DNA of 54,354 nucleotides from Strobilurus pachycystidiatus (GCA_019915135.1 JAHLMK010000047.1:1-54354), one strand, 5' to 3'; shown: positions 29,570 through 41,042, counted from the stretch's first letter. Numbers and translations: made by a program. The notes: generated from the letters alone by a model not told the origin.

Positions 29570-31401
29570 TGATGTGCACGTTATTTTAGAGGCGTAGAAT
29601 CACACCTAACAAACAACACAACTCTTAATACTCCGAATGAGAGTAAAGTTTCTGCGGTTTTGGAATATTGGGTTTTGCAATAGAAAATCGAGCTTGATTT
29701 ACTACAACACTACACTTGAAAAACAAGGTTCTTGCGTAACAGAAACGTAGGTGTGCACAAAGTGCGAGTTTGAAGGGGGTGGTAGGGATTTTGACCGATT
29801 GACAAATCGTCTGGTTTTCAGGGAACAATACACAAGCCTCTGACTGAACTTTAAACTATGCGACTTTCACAATCCTCGCGCTGGAGGGGTTGTATCAAGA
29901 ACACGATAGTCTACTGCCACACTTGGTATGTTTCTTATAACCTCGGTAGGAGCTTATTCTTTGAGTTTGAGTGTTTTGCGTGGGTTTTAGACCAAATCGT
30001 GCTCGAATTGCACTTGAACTCGCAAGAGGTTATGCTGGTTAACGCTTTTCGCGACTGAACGGTCCTCTCTAGGGAAAGGCTGGCTCAGACTGCAAAGTCT
30101 CTGTAGTGTCTCTAGGGAGATACTATGCTCAGAAACACCGCCTCTAGTACGTTGAATTCAAGGAACTTTGCTCTTCGATTAAGTTCACTTTTGTTCTAAA
30201 CCCTTGCTCTTAGTGCGTTAGGTTTGTTCTTTGGTTCTTAGGTTTGACTCGAATTCGAGTTTCTTTGGGTGCGTGCAAATCGAATTCGATTTTGTACAGA
30301 GATAGATTACTACAGTAGAGCTTTGTGGGCTCGTGGCTGCGGGTCACTAAACTAAACTACTATACTGTATCGACGCTTCTTTTATACAAACTGGTCCCTA
30401 CTGTACACTAATCTTAACTTACTAACTAATAGCCACTTGGAGTTAATTTCCGCGCTGTAGACACCAGTCTAGGCGCTTCCATTTCCTTATTATGCCAGTT
30501 TATTCATGACGAACCCTCTAGAGTTGATCCACGTTGACTAATTTCAAGCTCGGATTGCAACATCCTTGCGTGCTATCGGTCGAATCTATCACATGGGGTT
30601 CATCTTCTCTTGGCTCTTAATTGTTCTGAATGCTTCTTTGCGACTCGGATTCTTCAGATTGCGTCACCAATTCAGTCTCGATTATCTGATTGAGTCTAGA
30701 GCTTCATTTCGCTTAAGAATCCACTCTAAGATCCATGGTAGATCGTTGACTTGTTGTTCTCAATCTGTCTGCTTGTTCCAATCTCTACTGATTTCAGGTC
30801 AGATTTAATCACCTGAGATCTGAAGAAGCTTGGCTTCTTGATTCTTAACACTCTTGGCATACTGCGGATTATTCATGAAGAACACTTGATCATCTTTATC
30901 TTTATTGGCTTCTTCGAATAGCTCGGCTGTTACTCGATTTTGTGCTATCGTGGGTTCTAGACTCAGAATTCCAAGGGGATAGTTGTATCTTGTGATAACA
31001 TTACTGGGCTTTCATCCCCATTTATGCTGACCTAGACCATTCTGTAGCTTAACCCCATTCTACTCATCAGCAGGAAGTGAGCTAATCGAACTCTAATCGT
31101 CTATGAACAACACTGACAAAGTCGAGTCCGAATTACTTGGAACTCGAGTTCGTTTCTTAGACGAGTCCTCTTTAAGAATGTGTACGTGATGTTGACTTGA
31201 TAAATCAAGTGGGCACTTTTGATGGTGATATTCGAAGATGAATTTCTCCTGGAGGCTCATTCTTGCCCTAATGAGGTCTCCGTATTATCACTGGCAATCT
31301 TATGGTCTCTCGTTAGATGTATCGTGCATTTCGGCTTCGAGTCTTATCTAGAAATCGCAAAATTCTCGGTTTCTAGGCTCAGGCGCGCATAAAGCGTGTC
31401 A
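29570..31401 (-). repeat. INNER 3' LTR
   Basis: 1832 bp, TGATGTGCAC...GCGTGTCA. Minus-strand TATAAAAG at 30379-30386. It contains TCGA palindromes (for example 30247-30260 and 30277-30292). The short open frames inside are repeated in the other LTR only because the LTRs are near-identical. Confidence 0.93.
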
Positions 31402-31436
31402 TCTCCCTTTAACTTTTGATATGTTGTCCGCAACAT
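31402..31436 (-). promoter_or_regulatory. INNER polypurine tract and hairpin
   Basis: In element sense AAAGTTAAAGGGAGA abuts the 3' LTR (PPT). The adjacent hairpin 31421-31436 is ATGTTG-TCCG-CAACAT (plus reading). Confidence 0.75.
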
Positions 31437-31660
31437 CAAGATCTTCACCCTGAACCATAATTCATTTCGCTTATTTTTCTGGTTCTCTCTTCGGGTTTTG
31501 TCTGCACGGATGCAATCCCAACTCCAGTTGGCGCGAACCAAGCGCTCGCTGGGTCTTCGTGTTATCTTTGCAACTTGGTTAAATAGTCGGCGGTTTCTGG
31601 TCGATTTGCCCCAGCACCTGCTAACCATTTCACCCTCGAAATTCTTCTACACTTCTCACA

Positions 31661-33261
31661 ATGCCTTCTCTTGTTTCCAAGAAATCGTGGACCGGAATCG
31701 TCAACCTTATCCCTGATGAGGCTCCCGACACCGTTCCCGAGCTAGTTGAACGTCGCCTCGCTGATGGCAAAGCGCTCTTCATCCATATTAAATATTGGGA
31801 TCCGCCTGCTACGGGTTTGGTTCCCGCCGTCTTGACGCTTTACAACAGCCTCTGTCCCTTGGTCCTTAAATCGGTCGAGTACATGGACCGCTCCAAGGCT
31901 TCCGCCAAGGATAAGGCCGCGTCTTTGGACATGGTCATCATCAAGGTTCTTGTGAGTCGATTTTCTCTTCTTATGAATTCGTGCTCGATTTTCTAAAATC
32001 TTTATAAGGGAGCGAACCTTCCCAAGGACAACGTCTCCGGTTGCATCTATCCCGAGAAGCTCGCCACGTTTTCCTGCAATCTTCGCTCGTTCTTAGGTTT
32101 GGCGGTTTCCGAGTTGGGTGTCAGCCCTCACTTGCATACCGTTAACCTGGCCAACGTGCTTAACGCGTTCGTCATGACTTGCACCAAGAAGGGTACTATC
32201 GCGGCGGAAGCTGCCAGCCTTCCTTCGATCCATCCCCTCCATCCCAAATGGAAGAAACTCATCGAGGCTTCCTCTTCCAAGGGTAAGGAGAAGGCTAAAT
32301 CTCCCGAACCCAAGGGTAAGAACAAGCTCAAGGTTCTGGTTCGTATTTCGATTTTCTGTGTTTCGAGTTCGAATTTCTTATGTCTTATGTTATAGAAGGC
32401 TTCTTCTTCTTCCACCGTTCTGGACGATCCTATTCGATTTGCCTCTGGCGACATTAGTAAATCTTCTTTTACTAATGGCTTCCAATGGGCTGATGATCAT
32501 TCAGAAATGGGTGAAGTAAACTCTTCCGACTCCGAAGTAAGCTTCTGATGCCTTTTCGGTCTAGATTACGAGGCTGATCTGGCTGCTTTTCTTAAACAGC
32601 TCTCCGTGGAGTCTTCCGACGAAGAGGATAGCGATGAAGAAGTGGTCGAGGTTGCTACACCTCCCGCTTCTACAGCCTCTGAAGCCGTGAGTTATTGGCT
32701 CTTTAGCTTTTCGAGCTCGATTTTTGACTTCTATATAGTCTGCTCGCTCGGTAAAATATCTTTACTATTGTGAAGTACCCGGCCTGGATACTAATTCTTC
32801 CTTGTATCACAAGGCTGTGGCGACGTCGGGATCCATTCCTACTGCTCAGTTGGAGACGGCTCCCAAGCGCAAGGCCACTGTTGCTCTTCCTGAATCCAAG
32901 AGGATGGCCAAGGCTCTTAAACCCGCTGGGTTTAACATCGAACCCGTCCTCATTGATCAGTTGTCTTCTAGTGAGTAACAAATTCGATTTCGATTTTGGG
33001 TGTATCTAACTCGAATTTGTTTTCTTGACAGCCGCTCAGTTGGTCAACGCTTACCAAGGTGCCAGTTCTGCCATTGTTCGCAGAATGCAGATCTTGGCTG
33101 CGCTCCCCGCGGACTTGGCTCTTTCCGCGTCGATGGTAGCCGCGGAACACGGCTATCGCCACGAGTTGTCCTTGACCATGAACAGGGCTCACGGGGAGGT
33201 TCAAACCTTCCTGCGCACGAGGGACCTGTACCTGGCCGCGACTGATTCTTTGGTCCCTTAG
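31661..33261 (+). CDS. Cargo gene alpha of the INNER element (unknown function)
   Basis: The ATG at 31661 starts MPSLVSKKSWTGIVNL. Exons are separated by GT-AG introns near 31951-32008, 32335-32397, 32534-32599, 32686-32738 and 32970-33031. The product is about 440 residues: a conserved N-terminal domain (YWDPPATGLVPAVLTLYNSL; SVEYMDRSKA), ANLPKDNVSGCIYPEKLATF, a Lys-rich linker, acidic Ser/Glu runs (SSDEEDSDEEVVEV), KRKATVALPESKRMAKAL and the C-terminus FLRTRDLYLAATDSLVP. Most introns contain TCGA palindromes. Homologue of 12302-13809 in the same relative position. Antisense to gag-pol. Confidence 0.8.
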
Positions 33262-33621
33262 ATCATCGGGAGCCAAGTCATCATTGATACTTCTTAGCAT
33301 AAGTAATTGATGACTTGTTCTTTACAAAGTAACTAGTCGGAAATCTTGGCTTGAACTGTGACTAGTGTACCGGAGGCTTGGGGCTTACGCGACGGACCTT
33401 TATCTTTTTAGTCTACTCGCGCATGTATTATTATCTGTCGGTCTGCATATAGACATTCTTACTCTTGATCTTGGATTCGATAATCGGACCCGAGAAATTC
33501 GGGTTCGATTATCTCCTATTGGTTTCTTTACTTAGGTCTTGGTTCTTTTCTTAATCGGTTTGGTACCTTTCTTCTTGATTCTTATAAATTTGATCTTTTC
33601 GAGTGGTGGACATTCATCACC
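33262..33621. other. Spacer between alpha and beta (INNER)
   Basis: No gene seen. A TTATAAAT box near 33582-33590 lies about 35 bp before the beta ATG. Confidence 0.5.
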
Positions 33622-34791
33622 ATGACTCAGATGAATTTCCCTTTTCTCTGCGAACTTAGGTTCCGCAATCTTCACTCCAGCTTCGCCATTATTCCCGACG
33701 ATGTTGCCGTGTTTCTCGAGGCTGAATTAGCGGTTGCGTCCGCTCTGGATCTTTATAGCGTACACCGCGACTTTGTGATGGTGGAACGAGAGCCCGACGG
33801 TAGCTTGGGCGACGTGGATCATCGAGAGACGGCTTTCCATACGGATCGTCATCTTTTCTTTGGGGGACACCACGGTAACTTGGACGTTCCTACCTTGCGG
33901 TATATGGTGTATGTGCTGGTGAGAAAATCGAGCTAGCATTCCTTGTTCGAATTTCTCTGACTATCCTCCTAGCGACGCTACAGTAACTTATGGCGACATG
34001 TTGCCCCCGTTACTGCTCGTGGTGTGGAAAATAGCTTTTTGTCTATGTACATTCTCTGTTGGCATCTTGTGATGTCCTTCTTTCACGAGGAACCGCTTCG
34101 AGGATTGGACGGGGTTACTCTTCCCCATATCTTACCCGAGTCGATTATTCACTTGTCATTTGGTGAATTTCGAGAGAAGTTCCTAGCGGTTACCATGCGA
34201 TCTTTGGTATGTTATTTTTCTTGGCTTAGAAATTCGAGATCGATTTTCTTATCACTTCATAGGAAACCGCGTTCTTTTCTACCGAACAATCATTGCCTCG
34301 GTACTTGAACACCATAATGTCACCCGAGGACGTCGAATGGATGCGCAGCATCCCTCCCTCCACGCGAGGCATTCCGGTGTACATTCGCGAGCTGATTACT
34401 TGGATTCCACGGTTCTATGAAGACCGGGTTCTTGACCCTATGCCTGGTAGTCAAGGACTACTTCGGGATCGCGAGTTCAGTTTCTCTACTCTTCGCCAAG
34501 GTCTTAATGCTGCAGGCCCTATATATCCCACGTAAGCATTTGTTAGAAACTCGAATTCGAATTTCTGACTTCTTTCTTAACAGGCTTATCGACCAGGATT
34601 TTCCCAATATACCTAAACGTTTTTGGGAAATTACTTGGTCAACTGCCTCTGCTGCGGACATTCGCCTCTTACAACACGTTGTAGCTTCCTTGTTGCCTGA
34701 ACAACTTTATACTTTTTATACTAGGCTGTATAATAGAGGTAACAGTCCTTTGTTTCGACACTTTTGTATAGAGCCACATTGGAGGGAGTAG
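33622..34791 (+). CDS. Cargo gene beta of the INNER element (unknown function)
   Basis: Four main exons from ATG 33622 (MTQMNFPFLCELRFRN) to the stop after CIEPHWRE at 34791. Introns at about 33919-33973, 34206-34262 and 34532-34584 each contain a TCGA palindrome or its arm. Conserved with OUTER beta: ALDLYSVHRDF, LDVPTLRYMVYVLV, an RDATVTYGDM-type second exon, and FWEITWSTASAADIRLLQHV. The product is about 340 residues, looks globular, and has no obvious membrane segment or catalytic motif. Tandem with alpha and convergent with gamma1; antisense to gag-pol. Confidence 0.78.
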
Positions 34792-34807
34792 TTACATTTC
34801 TTATATG

Positions 34808-34822
34808 TCTCCCTTTAACTTT
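34808..34822 (-). repeat. Internal copy of the INNER PPT motif
   Basis: TCTCCCTTTAACTTT repeats 31402-31416 exactly (15 nt). It lies between the convergent beta and gamma1 genes, as the OUTER copy does (15536-15552). Confidence 0.78.
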
Positions 34823-35054
34823 GAATTGTTCGTACCGAATCGTTGAAATTCAACATGTCTTTTATCCACATCAAGTTTCTACAATTCGATCTTGAATTTC
34901 TTATTTGCATCTTAATCTTTTTCGTTCTTCAAAGCGTTAGAAGCGTCAAGTAAAATTTTTAAAATCTACAAGAAATGCGTGTTTGTAAAAGAAAAAGTTA
35001 AAGTCCAGTAAGTAAAACTAGTCCGATTGTCTATTTTAGAAAATCGAGCTCGAA

Positions 35055-36513
35055 TCACTCCTTCGCTTTCTTCGCCTTCTTCAACTTCTTCTTCAGCTTG
35101 TCGATCTCTTCCTTTGCCTTCGTCAACTCTTCAGCCGCCTTGTCCAATTCGACATCCTTCTTGGATTTGTGCTTGAAGTAATCGTAGCGGCGCTTGGGCG
35201 GTGAACAAGTGTACCTTTTGACCCGGCAACGGTCGCAAGATACACAAGTCTTCGTCTTGACGGTGTCTGGGTGGTCCCGCTGATTCAGCATATACTCCCA
35301 AGTGCACTCTTGCCCTCGCTGCTCGCAGGTGAGACACTTGCGATCCACGTTGATCTTCTTCTGCATCGCCTTGTTGTCCAACACTTTGCCGTGCTTGTCC
35401 GCTTTGGACGGGCGGCTAGTGGAGGATTTCGGCTTCGAATTGGTCTTCGGTTTCTTGGGCTCTGGCGCTTCCTCTTCCTCCTCTACTGGGGTCGCGGCAC
35501 GTTTTCGCTTTCGAATTCGTTTAGGCGCTGGCTGAGGGGAATGAGAAAGGGCCTTGGGCGTTGGCAGGGAATTCGAAGGCGAATTTCCTGGTTCGGGTTC
35601 CAACGCTTGCTTGGAAGTAGAAGCTATGGGGGTGCGCTGGACAGGGCATAAGAAAATCTCATTCAAATTGAAGATATTCAAAGTCGATTTTCTTACCGGT
35701 GTCTCAGCTCTAGCTGGCTTCCCTTTTTCTTTCTCCATCCTTGCCTTCGCTTCGGCAGACTTCAACGGAGTGGGTCGAGGTCTAGGCTTGGGCGTGGAAA
35801 GGGGTGTGGAGGATTTCGGGGTCGAGTTTCTGGTTGTCAACTCCGATTCTTGATCTTCACTGTCCGTTTCTGAGGCGGACTCGTCTTCTTCATCGTCAAA
35901 GAAAATCTTATCTTTGTTAAGTAAGGAATTCGCGTTCGAATTTCTTTACTTACCTCTTCATTGAACACTGTAGGCCGTTCCAGAGGCCACTCTTTTTCTT
36001 CTGCGATTTCTCGCATCTGTTTCAAGACAAGTTGCGGCTAGAAGGTTTTATTAGCTTCAGTCCGAATCTTGTCTATACTTGAATCTTTACCGAGCTCAGC
36101 AAAACCTCGTATTCTTGAACCATCCACTCAATGTCGATTTCATCTTCCCGCTCCGGTTCTCCTTGTGCAAGCGTCCAAACGAACCATAGCACGTAGGCTT
36201 CGAAAAGCAGGGCATCGACCTTTTCGATCTCGAATTCCAGTTGGAAGTCGAGCGGATTGATGGTGCTAGCATATCGAGCCGCGAATTCGTAGAAATGGTG
36301 TTTGGGCGCTAGCTTGCGCAACGAATCCGGGAAGTACCACAACTGAGCTGCAGTGGATTGTGTGGAGAAGACGGGGACATAAATGAGGGGGTCCACATGT
36401 TTCCGGCCCAAGAACAAGAAGTTATGGCCCTTCGTGATGTTGACTCCGCCAACCCTAAGCTGTCCCTTGTTTTGAGTCTGGTCCATAGCGGCTACGATGT
36501 CTTTCATGGGCAT
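35055..36513 (-). CDS. Gamma1: Zn2Cys6-like coiled-coil cargo protein (INNER)
   Basis: The ATG at 36513 is in a CACCATG context, with a minus-strand TATAAAAG near 36627-36634. Exon 1 (MPMKDIVAAMDQTQNKG; HNFLFLGRKHVDPLIYVP; ALLFEAYVLWFVWTLA) is followed by PQLVLKQMREIAEEKEW, a Ser/Pro/Lys-rich linker, then the cluster C-x2-C-x6-C (CLTCEQRGQEC) and C-x2-C-x6-C (CDRCRVKRYTC) separated by about 20 residues. The C-terminus is a Lys/Glu coiled coil (AAEELTKAKEEIDKLKKK). Cys spacing is that of GAL4-type binuclear clusters except for the long linker. Introns at about 36085-36039, 35953-35905 and 35696-35642 carry TCGA palindromes. A palindrome touches the stop (35044-35053). Same sense as gag-pol. 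Confidence 0.8.
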
Positions 36514-37820
36514 GGTGGTGGGAAGAAATTCGAGGTCGAAAAGGTGGAAATCAAAATCGAGGGTCGTAGTGCGAGTGGTAAGCGTCGTGGGGGGGAAAAG
36601 AGTTTTTCAGACTCGAAGACCCAGCTTTTATACGACACCGATTATCGCTTTCCGAGTACCCGACGGTGACAACTTCTTCTGACTCGAATTTCTAAGTCCG
36701 ACATGCGCAGTTGCACACGTTTATGGATCAGCGCCTTCGAACGATCTAGATTCTTGCCTATTTAGGTCATAGATCTCATCTCCAGCGCTTCCTGACCCTT
36801 CTTAAGCACTTGATTTTGCCCCTTTATTTCTAGGCTGATTATCTTAATATTCGAGCTTGAATATCTCTTCTTTTTCTTGGTAACTTTCTCTGGTGATAGC
36901 TAAGAAAATCGAGTATGATTTTCTTCAATTCTCTAATCTTACAGCGTATTTTGCCAGTTCTTTAGTGCTTTACTAGGCTCTGAAGCTTTTCTTTTCTATG
37001 ACCCTTATGTTTCTTACTTGTCCAAATGTACCCAGGTCAAATCAAACTCGAATTGGCCCCCATCGATTTTAAACTTTCCTTACCCCATTAGGCCGACAGT
37101 AAGGAATAGACCGTTTTTCACTTTGAAAAGTGATTCTGGTAGATATCGATGCCAGGATTCCAAATCTGAAGTCCGATCGTCGATTGGATCATTTCCCGCG
37201 CCAGAAAAGGCAAAATACTCCGTTTGGCCCCAAATTGACCGATTGGCTCCGTCTCACTTCCTAGATCATTATAGCAGGATACGGACTGTTTCATTTGAAG
37301 CTCCCAACACTCCGAACAACACTCTACGGACTGTTTCATTTGAAGCTCCCAACACTCCGAAGGAGTGTTGTGAGCTTCGAAACAGTCCGTATCTTGGCAG
37401 GAAACCTTCTATGGGCCTTTTAAGGTCACTTCTTTAATATCTCTGCGTACGGCGCTCCCCAGGCTTCGTGCGAAAAAACTGAGGGGCTTATTTTTGATTT
37501 CGAACAACTTTCCAACTAAGCTCAAGTCAAACCGACCACACAATAAAGCGTTACAGTATTTCTTGATTTTTGACTTCGTTTGTACTCGTTTTTCAAAATT
37601 TCTTCGATTTTCTATCTTTTCATAGCTATTCGAACCCTTCTTTCTTATAGTGCTAAGCAAACCGAGAACGTTTTGTTTTTGGCTTATTCGAGGCTTACTG
37701 CACCCTAAGTCTGTCTAGTTCAAGAAAATCGTATATGAATTTCAACTAGAGGTAAGAAAAAGTTCAAGTCCCAATAGTAAGTCAAAGTAATCCGACTGGT
37801 AATGTCAAATCGAATTCGAT
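36514..37820. other. Spacer between gamma1 and gamma2
   Basis: No gene seen in 1.3 kb. It holds the gamma1 promoter, several TCGA palindromes (36850-36870, 36905-36925) and the repeat/hairpin at 37280-37390. Confidence 0.6.
37280..37390. repeat. Direct repeat followed by inverted copy (hairpin)
   Basis: A 37 bp unit (TACGGACTGTTTCATTTGAA... at 37280-37316) recurs at 37325-37361. An imperfect inverted copy (37362-37390) follows at once, so 37325-37390 can fold into a long hairpin with almost no loop. It could be a termination or small-RNA signal between gamma2 and gamma1. Confidence 0.75.
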
Positions 37821-40021
37821 TTACTCTCTTGCTCTCTTCTTCTTATCCTTAGCCAACTTCTTTTCTAACTTCTTCTTGGCCTCTTTCTCCTTCTGCAGCT
37901 CTTCTTCCAAGTCCTTGATGCGTCTTTCAGCATCCCTCAGCTCGGTACCCTTGCTTTCCAACGTATCCTTCATCTTTTCGAAGGCGGGTATCTTCTTGGC
38001 TTGGTGATAGAAGAAACCACCATCGACATCGGGTGGTTGGCACATTACTCGACGGTCATGGCAAGTGTCGCAAGAAATTCGAATCTTGACTTTGGCCGCC
38101 TGGGGTTCCCAAAGTTGCTCGTTAACCGCAACCCAAGTACATTCCCTGTGACCCTTCAAGCAATTCGAGCACGAATTGAGGGTGTCAATTCGTTCTTGAA
38201 CCTCCTTGTTAGTGTACACTGCCCCAGTACTGTCGATTTTCGTGGCCTTGGGTTCGTTCACCTTCGACTTCTTTGGACTCTTCTGCTTAGGTGGATCCTG
38301 AGTTCGATGAGAGTCGTCGTCAGTCTCCATACCCAATACTGGTCCCAAGTCGAGCTTCGCAGGGAGTTGGACTCTGGATGATGAGGCTACTGGTGGAGGG
38401 GTTGGAGGACGCGCGGGCGGAACAGTTTTCGAGCTCGATTTGCTCTTGTACTGTTGCTTGACCTTCTTTGGTGGTGGCGGCCCACGGTCTTCTTCCTCTT
38501 CTTCTAACGTTCTGGGTTCAGTAATGAACGACAGTTCGTTATATTTCTTCGAGTGTAAGTTAGTTTATAGAAATTCGAAATCGAATTTCTACTTACTCTC
38601 TTCTTGGTCTTTTCCAACTCGCTCTTTCTAGCGTTGGCTTTCTTTGTGGTCTTCTAAATCGACCAATTAAATCTAGCTCGAATAGAACTTCGAATTCGAT
38701 TTTCTTACCTCTTTCATCTCCCTTGTTGGAGCTTCTACCATTGCCTTCGCCTGGTCCTTTTGCAAGGTTTTGGGCACGGGCGCAGGTTCTTCTCTTTTTC
38801 GCATCTTCGGGACTTTATACATTTCTCTCCGGTACGAGATTGATTCAATTACCAGGTGCCAATCCTGGTCTTCGGGTCGACGTGTGAAAGGTTCTATGTT
38901 AAGATCCTGTCTTGCGTCGAAGTCGAAGAACTCTCTAAGTCCCGAGGTTGTCGGTTCTCTGTTGAACATCTTCTTTAGACCTTCGGATATCGCCTTGTCC
39001 AGCACGTAGTAAAACGAATTTTCGATTTCGATTTTCTCGAATGTTACCGCCTGCTGTAGCGATGTCCAAAAGAATACGTCGAAGTGGTTATGCGGGGGGA
39101 TCTGCTGGTTGAAGTGCTCCATGGCTACTTCGTAAATCCGCCGCTTTCCAAGCACAATGTCCCCACACACTTCATGTGAAGGTCGAATGCGGTACTTGCT
39201 GGGAAGATTTGTATTGCCGAAGTACAGGAACTTTGTTGGCGGTGTTTCGACGGCGGGGATAGGTCGATTGGAACCCTTCCCTTTCTCCAAGGCACCATTG
39301 ACAGCTTTGGCCATCAACGAATCTAGACCGGCTAGGCGCCACCAACGGCTATTCGGGTCTGCTTTCTGGAATGCCGGGTCGACTATCACTGCCGTTACTA
39401 GGTAACACCAAGACTTAGCCACATGTAGATCGCGGTTATCGATACCTTTTCGAATAAGGATTTCCTTGATCTTCTCCATGTTGCCTCGTATGAATTCCTG
39501 TCGTTCTAGTAGACTTAGGTTGAGTTTCCACCGATAGTCGACTTGGCTCGAGAACGCATAGGCATGAAGCTCTCCATTGTTCTTTGGGTTGGTCCAGAAC
39601 TTTTCGATTGGCATTAGAGCCATAAGCGGGGTCTTAGTTCGAAATGTTAACTAAGTAGAAAATCGAACTTCGATTTTCTACCTACCTCGTTTTCCTTCGA
39701 ACTGTCCCTTGCCTCTGGTTCCATCGCTGCGTCAACTGTCTATTGTCACAGTGATTAGCCTGATGAAAAGTCATGCTCGAATTTCTTACTCGAGCCTTTT
39801 CTTTTCCTTTTCTCGACTCTTTGTGCTGACCAGCTGGTTGCGACTAAAATCGAGTCAAGTCTTATTCGTATCTTCTCGATTTGACTTACTTCTTCAACGC
39901 TCAATCTTCCCATTCGTTTGCCCAGATCCTTTATTCTTTCAGCTCTACCTTGCCCACTTGACTGTGTAGGGATAGTTCGCTGCGAATCATAGGTCGACGT
40001 GGATGCAATAGGTTGAGGCAT
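37821..40021 (-). CDS. Gamma2: Zn2Cys6-like coiled-coil cargo protein (INNER)
   Basis: Starts at ATG 40021 (MPQPIASTSTYDSQRT). Exons: 40021-39890, 39739-39686, about 39638-38708 (TPLMALMPIEKFWTNPKNN; FLYFGNTNLPSKYRI; HFDVFFWTSLQQAV; IEPFTRRPEDQDWHLVIESI), a small one (KTTKKANARKSELEKTKKR), and a last with LTFITEPRTLEEEEED. The cluster is CSNCLKGHREC, about 22 residues, then CDTCHDRRVMC. The C-terminus (LRDAERRIKDLEEELQKEKE) is a coiled coil. The stop overlaps a perfect palindrome (37807-37822). About 560 residues. The central FWT domain aligns with OUTER gamma, so gamma1 and gamma2 are probably tandem duplicates. Same sense as gag-pol, with retained introns. Confidence 0.8.
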
Positions 40022-40454
40022 TGATGAAACTCGAGTTCGAAGTGGTGCAAGCTAGCCCGGGTAATCGTAAATATGGGGACGGAAAGGAAGCAAATCGAGT
40101 TCGGTGTCCTTTCCTATATACCCCTCTGAACGATAAATCCGAGCACCCGACGAGCACAACTTCTTATGAGTCGATTTTCGACTCCGATTTTTCTTTTACT
40201 CTGGAAAACGCTGATCTTTGCTGTGCGCCCTGCGCCAACGTTCCTGAATCTTTCCCAATTTGGTAATCAGGTCCGCCACGCACGTTTGTCTTCGCGCTTC
40301 TTACTTACTCTGGTACCAGTATCGGTTCCTAAGCCGATCTGAGGTCCAGATTTATTCATTTTGGGGTTTTTGGCGCATCAGATCTAGTAGATCCGAAAAA
40401 TTTATTGTAATTTTCCTGTTTAATACACCATATATATCCCCTCTATTTTCTTTT

Positions 40455-40472
40455 GATGGTGTCCGCACCATC
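40455..40472 (-). other. Internal hairpin of the INNER element
   Basis: GATGGTG-TCCG-CACCATC: a perfect 7 bp stem with the same TCCG loop as 31421-31436 but a different stem. A pyrimidine run (CCCCTCTATTTTC) precedes it. Confidence 0.78.
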
Positions 40473-40659
40473 TAGTCTTACTCTTTAATCAACTTTCACC
40501 AAATCAACTTCGATTTGGTCGTCTGATTACCTCTCGAATTCAACATGAATTTAATCTATGTTGATTTTCTTTCTTATCTGGGACCCACAAACGTCCATAT
40601 ACCACTTTTTGTTTTTCTTCACAATTCCATGGGACTCTGTGGTTTTATGATCTTCCACC

Positions 40660-40731
40660 GGCCATATTGTGTAGTGGTAACACATCTATCTATTGTGATA
40701 GATTTCAGTTGGTTCGAATCCACTTATGTCC
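40660..40731 (+). tRNA. tRNA-like sequence 1 (His-GTG resemblance, degenerate)
   Basis: 72 nt. Acceptor GGCCATA/TATGTCC (6 of 7 pairs), D arm GTGT-AGTGGTA-ACAC (4 bp), anticodon arm TCTAT/ATAGA with an 8 nt loop containing GTG, T loop TTCGAAT with an imperfect stem. It may be a decayed tRNA or tRNA-derived. Antisense to pol. Confidence 0.55.
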
Positions 40732-40865
40732 CTATAAGTTGACTGTGTCTTCGCCTTTTTAATCGAAATTCAGCACCACCTATTCGAGTTCGAATATCCT
40801 CAGGACCTTATGATTTCATGTAATATCTGGAGCATTGTGGTCTCGGACATTTCATAAATTCTTAA

Positions 40866-40954
40866 GGCATCATGGTGTAATGGTAACATCCTCCTCGATT
40901 ATTCCGGGCTTCAGTGTTGCCAGGAGGGATCTTGGTTCAAATCCAAGTGACGCC
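40866..40954 (+). tRNA. tRNA-like sequence 2 with intron-like insert
   Basis: 89 nt. Acceptor GGCATCA/TGACGCC (6 of 7), D arm GTGT-AATGGTA-ACAT, anticodon stem CCTCC/GGAGG enclosing about 28 nt (loop plus possible intron), perfect T arm CTTGG-TTCAAAT-CCAAG. The anticodon is not safely readable because U33 is not in place. Confidence 0.58.
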
Positions 40955-41042
40955 ACTTTAGTTTGCGGCTTCGGCATCTGATCTTTTTCTTTTTCGATGG
41001 AATTTTGGCTCAGGGGATTCACCAACCCTTCTTGTACTTTAA

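Noticed and set aside
29625..30808. Short open frames in the INNER LTR repeated at 48192-49376
   Set aside because: Duplicated by LTR identity; no protein features, and they overlap LTR control regions.
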